Made by a program: the position numbers and the translations under genes | Source: Anaerohalosphaeraceae bacterium | Lineage (GTDB): Bacteria > Planctomycetota > Phycisphaerae > Sedimentisphaerales > Anaerohalosphaeraceae | Length of the DNA: 64,000 nucleotides | Direction of reading: 5' to 3' | NCBI GenBank assembly: GCA_035378985.1 | Contig: DAOSUR010000012.1 | Span: 1-64,000, forward strand | Notes under the pieces: model-generated | The model's input: only the letters and a program-made list of their open reading frames with translations | The model's database searches: none | What the model was told of the DNA's origin: nothing | Shown here: piece after piece, positions 49,712 through 58,710 of the stretch | Layout of the letters: the number at the start of each line of letters is the position of its first letter | Position numbering within the stretch: the first letter of the stretch is position 1

Positions 49712-51163
49712 CTATAAACGGCCGCCGCTGGGATGAACAGCAAAAACCGCCGGCCTGTGCGGCCGCGAGCATACGGCCTGAACCGCATTCTGCAGGGCCC
49801 GGGCTTTCAGCAGCATCTCCTCCCATTCCGCCTGCGGCTGGGAATCGGCGACAATACCCCCGCCGGTCTGGAGGAAAACACACCCGTTTTTCACGACCGT
49901 CGTCCGGATGGCCACATTCAGACAGGCATCCCCGTTCAATGCCAGCCAGCCGACGGCGCCGGTATAAACTCCGCGAGCCGTCGGTTCCAGTTCATCAATG
50001 ATTTCCATCGCACGGATTTTCGGTGCTCCCGTCACCGAACCGCCCGGAAAAACCGCCCGAAGGATTTCCAAAAAGAGCGCCGGGTCATTGCGCCGCGGGA
50101 GCAGCCCCTCTATGGCCGCAACGGCCTGATAGACGGTGGCATATTCTTCAATCGTACGGAACTGAGAGACAATCCGGCTGCCGGGCACACAGACCCGCGC
50201 CAGGTCATTGCGCTCCAAATCCACAATCATCGCCAGCTCGGCCTGTTCTTTTTCACTTTCCGCCAAATCCCGAAACGCCGTCCGATTCCGTTCCTCCGCA
50301 TTCGGCCCGCTGACGCGCGGACGGGTTCCTTTCATCGGCCGCGTGCAGATATGCCGGTCGCGAATCTGCAAAAACAATTCGGGCGAGGCGCTGACGACGG
50401 CCCAGTCTTCGGCCGCCAGATACGCCGCATACGGGCTGGGGTTCCAGCGGCTGTGCCAGTGAAAAAGGTCGATGGGTCTTCCGTCGAAGGGACTTTCCAT
50501 CCTTCGGGTCAAATTAACCTGATAAACCTCCCCGTCATAAATGTATCGGCGGATGCGCTCCAGAGCGGCCAGATAGTCCTGACAACTCATTCGGGATGTA
50601 AACCGGACGCGCTCGGCATCCGCCGCAAAAGGAATCTCCGGCACATCCTGATGTTCGGCCTCCCGCAGCCAGCCGGACAGTTGGGCAAACTTGTCTTCGG
50701 CGGAAATGTTTCCCCCCTCTATCTCCACCGCCGCCAGCCAATATTCCTGCCGGTTATGATGGAAGAGAACGGCCTTATCATAAAAGCCCAGCCAGACGAC
50801 GGGCATTTGGATATCGTCCTGTGCCTGCCCCGGCAGTTTTTCAAAAAAGCGCCCCAGTTCATAGGCAAAATATCCCATCCAGCCCCCGCAAAAAACCCCT
50901 TGAGGCACAGGAACCTCTTCGGCCAATCGGTACGAAGAAAGAGCCCGCTCCAGCCGAGCCGGCAGGTCCGGCTCATTCAGAGCCGCCTGAAAAATCGCAG
51001 CGGGCTGAGCACAAAAGATACTGAAATGATGGACCGAGTCATTGCCGCCCCAAACGGCCGGAAATTCTTTGCGGGAAATTGTTTCATAGAGCTGGGAAAC
51101 AGCTGCCTTTGAAAAGATCGGACGAAGAAAACACCGACACGCTTTGGGATGGAGCGGATGCAT
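49712..51163 (-). CDS. pabB: Aminodeoxychorismate synthase component I
   Basis: Chorismate-using enzyme of the PabB/TrpE family, 483 residues. C-terminal chorismate-binding blocks: YLAALERIRRYIYDGEVYQV with NLTRR, SASPELFLQIRDRHICTRPM, KGTRPRVSGPNAEERN, MIVDLERNDLARVCVPGSR, FPGGSVTGAPKIRAMEIIDE and FLQTGGGIVADSQPQAEWEE. NLTRRM with PMKGT favours PabB over TrpE, as does the neighbouring pabC. No glutamine amidotransferase (pabA) is adjacent. The start ATG 51163 is five bases after deoC; a TTG 24 bases earlier is possible. Confidence 0.92.
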   Translation of the reverse strand: MHPLHPKACRCFLRPIFSKAAVSQLYETISRKEFPAVWGGNDSVHHFSIFCAQPAAIFQAALNEPDLPARLERALSSYRLAEEVPVPQGVFCGGWMGYFAYELGRFFEKLPGQAQDDIQMPVVWLGFYDKAVLFHHNRQEYWLAAVEIEGGNISAEDKFAQLSGWLREAEHQDVPEIPFAADAERVRFTSRMSCQDYLAALERIRRYIYDGEVYQVNLTRRMESPFDGRPIDLFHWHSRWNPSPYAAYLAAEDWAVVSASPELFLQIRDRHICTRPMKGTRPRVSGPNAEERNRTAFRDLAESEKEQAELAMIVDLERNDLARVCVPGSRIVSQFRTIEEYATVYQAVAAIEGLLPRRNDPALFLEILRAVFPGGSVTGAPKIRAMEIIDELEPTARGVYTGAVGWLALNGDACLNVAIRTTVVKNGCVFLQTGGGIVADSQPQAEWEEMLLKARALQNAVQAVCSRPHRPAVFAVHPSGGRL

Positions 51164-51167
51164 AAAA

Positions 51168-51857
51168 CTATTTCGCCGCAGAAGCAAACTCCTGCAGAAT
51201 CTGCACGGAGGAGGAGGTCCCTAATCGAGCGGCGCCCGCCTCGAGCATTGCCAGGGCCTGCTGGGCTGTTCGGATGCCGCCGGAGGCCTTGATTCTGCAT
51301 CGCGGGGCCGTCTGAGCCATCAGCCGTACGTGTTCGACCGTCGCCCCGCCGGCCTTGTGCATGCCGGTGCTGGTCTTGAGAAAATCAACCCCAATCTCCT
51401 GACCGATTCGGCAGGCAAAGACAATCTGCTCGTCCGTCAGCGCCGCCGACTCGATAATCACCTTCAGCACCACCGGCGGGTTCATCTGCCGACAGACCTT
51501 CCAGACCGATTCAATATCTCGCCGGAGCATCTTGTCGTCTTTTTCCACAATAGCAGCCAAATCCGCCACCATATCCAGCTCGTCCGCACCGTTCATAACG
51601 GCCTCCTGGGCCTCGAGGGCCTTCAGCCGCGGACTGGATGTGCCCAGCGGAAAACCGACCACCGCCGCCGTACGGACTCCGCTGCCCCTCAGCAGGTCCG
51701 CCGCCAGAGACACCCATTTGCCGGTTACGCACACCGCCGCAAACCGATGCTCGATCGCCTCCTGACAGAGCCGGCGAATATCCGCCTGAACCGCTGTAGG
51801 GCTCAGCAGGGTATGGTCCATCAGCGCCGCCAGTTCCTGATGCGTTTTCACAATCAA
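51168..51857 (-). CDS. deoC: Deoxyribose-phosphate aldolase
   Basis: Splits 2-deoxyribose-5-phosphate to glyceraldehyde-3-phosphate and acetaldehyde in deoxynucleoside breakdown. 229 residues, TIM barrel: MDHTLLSPTAVQADIRRLCQ, VVGFPLGTSSPRLKALEAQE, GADELDMVADLAAIVEKDDK, VLKVIIESAALTDEQI and VDFLKTSTGMHKAGGAT (Schiff-base Lys), KASGGIRTAQQALAMLEAGA (third catalytic Lys). The start is read as TTG at 51857, overlapping the upstream stop (TTGA), with GGAGGG five bases before. GTG 51851 is the alternative. Confidence 0.93.
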   Translation of the reverse strand: MIVKTHQELAALMDHTLLSPTAVQADIRRLCQEAIEHRFAAVCVTGKWVSLAADLLRGSGVRTAAVVGFPLGTSSPRLKALEAQEAVMNGADELDMVADLAAIVEKDDKMLRRDIESVWKVCRQMNPPVVLKVIIESAALTDEQIVFACRIGQEIGVDFLKTSTGMHKAGGATVEHVRLMAQTAPRCRIKASGGIRTAQQALAMLEAGAARLGTSSSVQILQEFASAAK

Positions 51858-52939
51858 ATCCGCCCTCCGTATTCTTTGCGGAAAAAGTCCAGGGCCTCCT
51901 GAGCCGATGAAAAAACCCGGCTGGCCGTCTGGGTCACAAATACCGACGGGGCCTTCTTGGGTATCCAGATTACATAGACCTGCTTGGCCGTTTCGTGAGC
52001 GTGCTGAAGCTCGCGCTCCACGCCGCTGGACAAGGCCGGCATCCCATCCGGCAGGGCCGGCACAAAACTGATAATCATTTCCGACTGGTCAATCAGCATA
52101 AAATCCCGCGCATAAATCTGGCTGTTGATGTCGGTTTCAATCTGAAGGACCTCCTCCACATCAAAATGGACCGTCTGGCCGAGGGCTTTCACCTCGATGG
52201 TTTTCTGGCCTTCCTGCTTGGCTTTTTTCGCATAATACGGCAGGTACGCTTCCTCCAAATCGCCCGGGTCAAAGCAGGTAAAAATCTCCTTCATCGTATC
52301 ACGAAACCGGTCAATCTCGGCAATCACATCCGGCAGTCCCGCCACGTGGGTCATCGGAAAGCTCAGATAAGCCCGCGGCCGCTGGGGTTCAAACGCCAGA
52401 CGATAAAAGGTCTCCACCGTATTCTTGTGCAGCCCGCGTGCCAGACAGTAAAACGGCGCCTCCGGTCGCGTTCCCTGCTGCATCATCTGGGTCCCCAGAA
52501 TCTCCTCCTCGCGCCAGACCAGCAGGTCTTTAAGGGTATGCTGACTGCGGTGGTCTTTCTTGAGCCGCACGTGAAGCCGCTCGGCGCTGTCGATAATACA
52601 GATAAACAAATCCGGCTTCAGAGCCCGTGTCTGGTAAAAATCAAACGCCGGAAACAGCCCATGCCGCCAGCGGAAGGTTGCATGCGTATTGACAACCACA
52701 TGCTCGTGGGTGCGGGCCTGGGCCAGAATGTCCTTAAACACACTGCGGCGAAGCGAATGCAGCCGCTCCCGGGAGATGTCCAGAATCCGTCCCGGCGGCA
52801 CATCCGGCGCCTCGGCATACATCCGATCCCCCACATTGCACAACAGAATATCCTTGCCCTGCCGACGGGCATAGTCGCAAACCTCCTCCAGGTATTCCTT
52901 TTTATCCAATCCGACCATGCCGGATACCACTATTTTCAT
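51854..52939 (-). CDS. Kinase-like/nucleoside 2-deoxyribosyltransferase-like fusion
   Basis: 361 residues, two parts. Residues 1 to about 185 resemble an adenylate-kinase-type P-loop fold (MKIVVSGMVGLDKKEYLEEV, VVVNTHATFRWRHGLF, LFICIIDSAERLHVRLKKD), but the P-loop reads GMVGLDKK without the usual GKS/T. Residues about 195-361 resemble 2-deoxyribosyltransferases (AYLSFPMTHVAGLPDVIAEI, DFMLIDQSEMIISFVPALPD, SSGVERELQHAHETAKQVYV with the candidate nucleophile Glu). Leading deoC by overlap, it may act in deoxynucleoside salvage. First gene of the seven-gene operon. Function is inferred from fold only. Confidence 0.68.
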   Translation of the reverse strand: MKIVVSGMVGLDKKEYLEEVCDYARRQGKDILLCNVGDRMYAEAPDVPPGRILDISRERLHSLRRSVFKDILAQARTHEHVVVNTHATFRWRHGLFPAFDFYQTRALKPDLFICIIDSAERLHVRLKKDHRSQHTLKDLLVWREEEILGTQMMQQGTRPEAPFYCLARGLHKNTVETFYRLAFEPQRPRAYLSFPMTHVAGLPDVIAEIDRFRDTMKEIFTCFDPGDLEEAYLPYYAKKAKQEGQKTIEVKALGQTVHFDVEEVLQIETDINSQIYARDFMLIDQSEMIISFVPALPDGMPALSSGVERELQHAHETAKQVYVIWIPKKAPSVFVTQTASRVFSSAQEALDFFRKEYGGRI

Positions 52940-52990
52940 CGCAATCTCCTGCGTTTTATCTCGTTGTTCGCCAAGTCAAAAGAGAAGACC

Positions 52991-53018
52991 ATTGTAGCCC
53001 TGCAAAGGAAAAATGCAA
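52991..53018 (-). promoter_or_regulatory. Promoter of the seven-gene deoC-pab-scpB-mutY operon
   Basis: Minus strand TTGCAT (53018-53013), 16-base spacer, TACAAT (52996-52991), about 50 bases before the first ATG. Confidence 0.6.
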
Positions 53019-53085
53019 GAAAATGCCCTTCTTGTTCCGATAAAAGATAGCCAAACAGCCGAGTTTCGGATACAATGCGAGGGCG

Positions 53086-55269
53086 ATGGAACATTATAAA
53101 TTACAAATACTTAACACCCTGACACGACGGGATTATGAGCCGATGACGGCTTCGCAGCTGGCCGGCTGGCTGGGAGTCGGCAGGGAAGAGGCGGCCACCT
53201 TCCAGAAGGCCGTAGAGGACCTTCGCCGAAACGGACAAATTGTCACTGATTCGCGAAAAAACCTGGTGCTGCCCCCGCTGTCCGATACCGTCATCGGAAC
53301 GTTTCGCGCCAACCCGAGGGGCTTTGGCTTTTTGGTTCCGATAACCCCCAATGCCCACGGCGACCTATTCATCGCTCCCGACGACATCAATGGGGCGATG
53401 AACGGCGATATCGTTCAGGCAAAGGTCATTCGGCGCGGCAAACGAGACGGCCAGTGGCGGTACGGCGGGCAAATTATCCAGATTATCGAACGAAGCAGCG
53501 ACCGCTTTGTCGGCACCCTGCAGCGGCGGCAAAACCTCTGGTTCATCCAGCCGGAAGGCAAGGGCTTCTTCGGCTCCATTGTTCTTGACGACGTCTCCGC
53601 CAGCGGAGCCCGCGAGAACGACAAAGTCGTGGTGGAAATCACGCGCTATCCGCAGAACAATCAGCCGGCCCGCGGGGCGGTCATTCGAATTCTCGGCAGG
53701 GCTGGACGCTACGATACCGAAATCCGCGCCGTGATGGAACGGTTTTCCCTGCCGGAGGATTTCGATGAAGACTGCCGGCAGCAGGCCCGCCAGGCCGTCG
53801 AACAGTTCAATCCCGACGAAATCGGCAACCGGGCGGACCTGACCGAAGAAACCATCATCACCATCGACCCGCCGGATGCCAAAGACTTTGACGACGCCAT
53901 CAGTCTGAGGAAAGACCGCGACGGCAACTGGCGTCTGGGCGTCCATATTGCCGATGTAAGCACCTTTGTCCCGATGCAGACCCCGCTGGACAAGGAGGCC
54001 CGCCGGCGCGGCAACAGCGTTTATCTGCCCGGCAAGGTCATCCCGATGCTGCCGGAGGTGCTCAGCAACGGCATCTGCTCGCTGCAGCCCGGCCAGCGGC
54101 GCTTCACCAAAAGCGTGTACATCACCTACAGCCCCGACGGCAAGGTCCTTCAGACGGAATTTGACAACACGGTGATTTGCTCTACGGCCCGTCTGACCTA
54201 TGAAGAGGCCGACCGGATTCTGCGGGGAAAGGCCCGGGGCTTTCCGGGAGAAGTGGTCGCGCTGCTGAAAGATATGGAAACGCTGGCCCGAGCCATCGAG
54301 GCCCGGCGCCGCAAAGCCGGAATGATTCATCTGGACCTGCCGGAGACGGAGCTGGTTTATGATGAATCCGGGCAGGTCATCGACGCACATCCGGCGGACG
54401 ACAGTTATCCGCACACCATCATCGAAATGTTTATGGTCGAGGCCAACGAGGCGGTCGCCGGTCTGCTGGATCGATTCCGGGTCCCTTTCCTTCGGCGAAT
54501 TCACCCGGCGCCGGACGCCCAAAGCGCCAAAAACCTCGGACGTTTTATCAAGCTGTTCCGAATGAAGGTCCCCCGCGTCCTCGACCGTCGGGCCATTCAG
54601 GACCTGCTGGATTCCGTGAAAGACACGCCTCTTTCCTACGCCATCAACACGTATGTCCTCCGCAGTCTGCCCCGAGCGGAATACTCGCCCCTGCATATCG
54701 GGCACTATGCATTAGCCAGCACACACTACTGCCACTTCACCAGTCCCATCCGCCGCTACGCCGACCTGCTGGTTCATCGGCTTATCGACTGCTATATCCG
54801 CGGCACCCTGAACAAAATCGGGCTGGAAGAAGTCCTGCCCGAGCTGGAACTGCGGGAAATCGGCCGACACCTGACCTGGACAGAAGAACAGGCCGACCAG
54901 GCCGAAGAAGAGCTTAAAACCGTTCTGATTCTTCAAATGCTCACCAGACGCGTCGGCGACGAAATGGACACCGTTGTCTCCGGGCTGACCAATTTCGGCG
55001 TCTTTGTCCAGTGTCTGAAATTCGGCATCGAAGGGCTTATCGAACCCGGCGACCTGGGGCTGGACGAATGGAGATACGACCCGCGGGCCCAGGCCGTTGT
55101 CGGCAAATGGTCCGGACACAGCATTCACCTCGGCCAGCCGATGAAAGTGCGAATCGTGTCCGTAAATGTGCCGGCCCGTCAGCTTTTCGTCGCACCGGCG
55201 GAACCGCTTGTCCAGAATCGGCACAACGGACGCAGCCGCTCCGCCAAAGGCCGCGGCAGAAAAAGGTAA
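53086..55269 (+). CDS. rnr: Ribonuclease R
   Basis: 3'-to-5' exoribonuclease for structured RNA. 727 residues: an N-terminal winged helix (residues about 1-65), two cold-shock domains (GTFRANPRGFGFLVPITPNA and VGTLQRRQNLWFIQPEGKGF) and the RNB catalytic domain from about residue 255, with TIDPPDAKDFDDAISLRKDR (metal-binding Asp cluster) and VHIADVSTFVPMQTPLDKEA. HYALASTHYCHFTSPIRRYA and DLLVHR close the domain. The C-terminal S1 domain (VVSGLTNFGVFVQCLKFGIE) and a basic tail (SRSAKGRGRKR) follow. Divergent from the deoC operon. Confidence 0.96.
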   Translation: MEHYKLQILNTLTRRDYEPMTASQLAGWLGVGREEAATFQKAVEDLRRNGQIVTDSRKNLVLPPLSDTVIGTFRANPRGFGFLVPITPNAHGDLFIAPDDINGAMNGDIVQAKVIRRGKRDGQWRYGGQIIQIIERSSDRFVGTLQRRQNLWFIQPEGKGFFGSIVLDDVSASGARENDKVVVEITRYPQNNQPARGAVIRILGRAGRYDTEIRAVMERFSLPEDFDEDCRQQARQAVEQFNPDEIGNRADLTEETIITIDPPDAKDFDDAISLRKDRDGNWRLGVHIADVSTFVPMQTPLDKEARRRGNSVYLPGKVIPMLPEVLSNGICSLQPGQRRFTKSVYITYSPDGKVLQTEFDNTVICSTARLTYEEADRILRGKARGFPGEVVALLKDMETLARAIEARRRKAGMIHLDLPETELVYDESGQVIDAHPADDSYPHTIIEMFMVEANEAVAGLLDRFRVPFLRRIHPAPDAQSAKNLGRFIKLFRMKVPRVLDRRAIQDLLDSVKDTPLSYAINTYVLRSLPRAEYSPLHIGHYALASTHYCHFTSPIRRYADLLVHRLIDCYIRGTLNKIGLEEVLPELELREIGRHLTWTEEQADQAEEELKTVLILQMLTRRVGDEMDTVVSGLTNFGVFVQCLKFGIEGLIEPGDLGLDEWRYDPRAQAVVGKWSGHSIHLGQPMKVRIVSVNVPARQLFVAPAEPLVQNRHNGRSRSAKGRGRKR

Positions 55270-55286
55270 AATCCTGCACAGAATTC

Positions 55287-55316
55287 TTGCCCGGCTGTGC
55301 AGCATCTGTATATAAT
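55287..55316 (+). promoter_or_regulatory. Promoter of the DUF4954-SIS pair
   Basis: TTGCCC, 18-base spacer, TATAAT, about 42 bases upstream of the DUF4954 start. Confidence 0.65.
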
Positions 55317-55358
55317 GCACCTTTAAAAAATTTCGAATGGTCTTGGAGGGTCATCCGG

Positions 55359-57563
55359 ATGGAACATGTGGTTCTGCTGCCGGCCGGTCAGCTCGGAAAG
55401 AATTTTATTCCTTCCCCCTATCTGCCGGACGGCAAAGACGAATTTTACCTTCGCAACAGTCAAATCCCTCAGCCCCATCCGGCCTGGCGTCATCTGCGGG
55501 CGGATGAACTGGAGCAGCTGGTCAAGAACGGCAACACGGCCGACAACTGGGATGATGTGCTGGTTACCGACGAGTTTGAGCCGGCACAAATCAAAAACAG
55601 CTCCTTTTTCGGACTAGTGCGGCTGGGACGAATGCGCAGCCAAATCCTCGAGCATCATGATATGCAGGTGCCGGTCGGCATCACCAACAGCCGGATTGTC
55701 TCCTGCGACATCGGCGATGATACCGCCATCCACAATGTCAGTTATCTGGCCCACTACATCATCGGGAACCGGTGCATTCTGCTGAACATTCACGAGATGC
55801 ACACAACCAACTACGCCAAATTCGGCAACGGCATCGTCAAAGACGGTGAACCCGAATCCGTCCGCATCTGGCTGGACCTGATGAACGAAGCCGGCGGCCG
55901 GCGCGTAATCCCCTTCGACGAGATGATTACCGCCGACGCTTATCTGTGGGCGAAATATCGAGAGGACAGGCTGCTTCTGGAGCGGCTGAAGGAAATGACC
56001 CAGAAGCAGTTTGACAGCCGACGCGGCTACTACGGCACGGTCGGCGATCAGTGCGTCATCAAAAACTGTCAGATTCTCAAAGACGTCAAAATCGGCGCCC
56101 ACTGTTATATTAAAGGGGCCAACAAACTCAAAAATCTGACCATCAATTCCTCCCCCGAAGAACCCAGCCAAATCGGCGAAGGGGTCGAACTGGTCAACGG
56201 CATCATCGGCTACGGCTGCCACATTTTCTACGGCTGCAAGGCCGTGCGTTTTATCCTCGGCAACAACTCCAATCTGAAATACGGCGCCCGACTGATTCAT
56301 TCGTTCCTCGGCGACAACTCCACGATTTCCTGCTGCGAGGTGCTCAACAACCTGATTTTCCCTGCCCATGAACAGCACCACAACAACTCGTTTCTGATCG
56401 CCTCCGTCGTGCTGGGGCAAAGCAATATGGCCGCCGGGGCTACCGTCGGCTCCAACCACAACAGCCGAGCCAACGACAATGAAGTCCAGGCCGGACGCGG
56501 ATTCTGGCCGGGCCTGTGTACCAGCATCAAACACTCTTCCCGGTTTGCCTCCTTTGTGCTGCTGTCCAAAGGAGATTATCCGGCCGAGCTGGATATTCCG
56601 CTTCCGTTTTCGCTGCTGAACAACAACGTTCCCTTAGATCGGCTGGAGGTCATGCCCGCCTTCTGGTGGCTGTTTAATATGTACGCGCTGGCCCGCAATA
56701 CCTGGAAGTTTCTGACGCGCGACAAACGCATCCGCAAAACGCAGCATATTGAGTTTGACAGTCTGGCCCCGGATACCGCCGAGGAAATCTTCCATGCGAT
56801 GCGGCTTCTGGAGGAGTGGACCGCCAAGGCCTATCTCCGCAGACAGGGGCAATCTCCCGACAGCCGCTCCGCCGACGACCTGGCCGCCCTCGGACGCACG
56901 CTGCTTTGCAGCGGCGAAAAGGGGGTCGCCGACCTGGAAGTGCTCGGCGAAAAAATGGAAAAATCCTCCCGAAAGGCCGTTATTCTCAAACCGATTGAAG
57001 GGTACCAAGCCTATCGGCAGATGCTTTTGTATTATGCAGTCAAGAATCTGCTCAGCTGGATGCAGGCCAACCCGCAGGCGCATTTTGAAGACCTGAAAAC
57101 CGCCCTGCAGGGGCCGCGATGCCGGCACTGGGTCAATCTGGGCGGCCAGCTGATGCCTGCCGAAGATGTGGACCGGCTGCGGGCCGACATCCGCGACGGA
57201 AAACTGCAAACCTGGCAGCAGATTCATGAACGTTATGACCAGCTCTGGCAGCGGTATCCGGCCGACAAACAAAAGCACGCCTGGGCGACCCTGTGCTCGC
57301 TGTACGAGACTCAGACGCTGACTGTTGAGCAGTGGAAGGAGGCCCTTCGACAGACTGTCCAAATCCAGCATCTGATTTGCCGGCGGGTTTATGAATCCCG
57401 CAAAAAAGACTACGACAACCCCTTCCGGCAGGCCACCTACCGGAACAGCGAGGAAATGCTCGCCGTCATCGGGCCGCTGGAGGAAAACGATTTTGTCAAG
57501 CGAGTCCGTCAGGAAACCGAACAATTCGAGGCCGCTGCCCAGGCCGTTCTCCAACGAGGGTAA
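55359..57563 (+). CDS. DUF4954 family protein with left-handed beta-helix repeats
   Basis: 734 residues, soluble. An N-terminal segment (ELEQLVKNGNTADNWDDVLV) leads into hexapeptide-type repeats of a LpxA-like left-handed beta-helix between about residues 95 and 400: VGITNSRIVSCDIGDDTAIH, CVIKNCQILKDVKIGAHCYI, IGEGVELVNGIIGYGCHIFY, ARLIHSFLGDNSTISCCEVL and MAAGATVGSNHNSRANDNEV. A helical C-terminal domain of about 300 residues follows. The layout matches DUF4954, known mainly from Bacteroidetes and Planctomycetes. An acyltransferase or nucleotidyl-sugar role is plausible but unproven. GGAGG is nine bases before the ATG. The SIS gene follows within 37 bases. Confidence 0.82.
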   Translation: MEHVVLLPAGQLGKNFIPSPYLPDGKDEFYLRNSQIPQPHPAWRHLRADELEQLVKNGNTADNWDDVLVTDEFEPAQIKNSSFFGLVRLGRMRSQILEHHDMQVPVGITNSRIVSCDIGDDTAIHNVSYLAHYIIGNRCILLNIHEMHTTNYAKFGNGIVKDGEPESVRIWLDLMNEAGGRRVIPFDEMITADAYLWAKYREDRLLLERLKEMTQKQFDSRRGYYGTVGDQCVIKNCQILKDVKIGAHCYIKGANKLKNLTINSSPEEPSQIGEGVELVNGIIGYGCHIFYGCKAVRFILGNNSNLKYGARLIHSFLGDNSTISCCEVLNNLIFPAHEQHHNNSFLIASVVLGQSNMAAGATVGSNHNSRANDNEVQAGRGFWPGLCTSIKHSSRFASFVLLSKGDYPAELDIPLPFSLLNNNVPLDRLEVMPAFWWLFNMYALARNTWKFLTRDKRIRKTQHIEFDSLAPDTAEEIFHAMRLLEEWTAKAYLRRQGQSPDSRSADDLAALGRTLLCSGEKGVADLEVLGEKMEKSSRKAVILKPIEGYQAYRQMLLYYAVKNLLSWMQANPQAHFEDLKTALQGPRCRHWVNLGGQLMPAEDVDRLRADIRDGKLQTWQQIHERYDQLWQRYPADKQKHAWATLCSLYETQTLTVEQWKEALRQTVQIQHLICRRVYESRKKDYDNPFRQATYRNSEEMLAVIGPLEENDFVKRVRQETEQFEAAAQAVLQRG

Positions 57564-57600
57564 TTCGAATCAACATCTATATTATTAAGGAGAAATCCCG

Positions 57601-58617
57601 ATGAATCTGCAGGAAGAACGATATGCAAAATTCGCCTTGGTCCGTGAGATGATGGATGTCGTGGGAGTCGTGCGAAAATTTAACCTCCAGCAAACCAAAG
57701 AGGTCGCCCAAACCATCCGTTCTGCAGGTCGGCTGCTGCTGACCGGCGAGGGGTCCAGCCGAATCTTCCCCGCCAAAAACGCCATCCGAAAAGCCCTGCG
57801 ATGGGGGATGGATTTGGCCGTCTTCACAGAGGGCTCCCGGCAGGCGGCCGAGTACAACCTGTCGCGGTTTGCCGTCTTCTGCGCCTCCAACTCCGGACGC
57901 ACCAAAGAAGTGGTGCTGCTGGCCAAAAAACTCAAAGAAATGGGCAACCCCAACCGCTTCGGTCTGTCGGCCAACGCCGGAACGCTGCTCGAAGAGGCCT
58001 GTGCAAAAACTTTTGTCCTCACCTGCGGCTGGGAACAGGCCGTCGCCGCCACCAAAAGCGTGATTGAGCAGGCCCTCTTTTATGAATCGCTCCTGCGGCA
58101 TATCGCCGGCAACCTGGCCGACGTCAACTGCAGCAGGCTGGCGGACCAGATTCAGACCGCTCTGACCCTCAAAATCGACCCATCGATTATCCAGACAGCC
58201 GTCGGGGCACCCACCATCTACTTCGCCGGATACAACGACGGCGTGGCTGAGGAGCTGACCCTGAAGACCAACGAAATCACCCGCAATAAATCCGACTATC
58301 TGGAGGGCACGTATGCCGTGCACGGCATCGAGGAAGTGATGGACCCCAAGGACATTGTTTTTGTGGTGGACCCCATCGAGGCCGAAATCGAAAAGTTTCA
58401 GGAGGTCCTTGTCAAGGGTGTGGGGCTCAAGGTGGTTGCCATCGCCAACCGCAAGACCCCCTTCCCGACGATTCAGGTCCCGGACGCCGGCGAACTGACT
58501 CCCTATGTGTATCTGGCTGCCGGATGGAATCTGCTGGTCGAAATCGGCCTAGCCCTCGGCATCAACCTCGACAAACCCACCCGCGCCCGAAAGGTCGGCA
58601 ACGAACTGATTGTCTGA
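57601..58617 (+). CDS. SIS-domain sugar isomerase/aldose-ketose isomerase-like protein
   Basis: 338 residues with two SIS domains, like the isomerase half of GlmS and fructosamine deglycases. First: GRLLLTGEGSSRIFPAKNAI, AVFCASNSGRTKEVVLLAKK, then AVAATKSVIEQALFYESLL. Second: APTIYFAGYNDGVAEELTLK, TNEITRNKSDYLEGTYAVHG and VFVVDPIEAEIEKFQ. It probably binds an amino-sugar phosphate. Paired with DUF4954 behind one promoter, it suggests shared amino-sugar chemistry (inference). AAGGAG is ten bases before the ATG. It is followed by a terminator. Confidence 0.87.
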   Translation: MNLQEERYAKFALVREMMDVVGVVRKFNLQQTKEVAQTIRSAGRLLLTGEGSSRIFPAKNAIRKALRWGMDLAVFTEGSRQAAEYNLSRFAVFCASNSGRTKEVVLLAKKLKEMGNPNRFGLSANAGTLLEEACAKTFVLTCGWEQAVAATKSVIEQALFYESLLRHIAGNLADVNCSRLADQIQTALTLKIDPSIIQTAVGAPTIYFAGYNDGVAEELTLKTNEITRNKSDYLEGTYAVHGIEEVMDPKDIVFVVDPIEAEIEKFQEVLVKGVGLKVVAIANRKTPFPTIQVPDAGELTPYVYLAAGWNLLVEIGLALGINLDKPTRARKVGNELIV

Positions 58618-58640
58618 AAAGCGCGCAGATGGAAAACAAG

Positions 58641-58670
58641 AACGGCGAAGCATTTCCGCTTCGCCGTTTT
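58641..58670 (+). terminator. Terminator of the DUF4954-SIS operon
   Basis: Stem AACGGCGAAGC/GCTTCGCCGTT (11 bp, loop 6) followed by TTTC. Confidence 0.85.
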
Positions 58671-58710
58671 CATAAACCCAGTACCCATTTTTCAAGTCGG
58701 AGACCCAATC

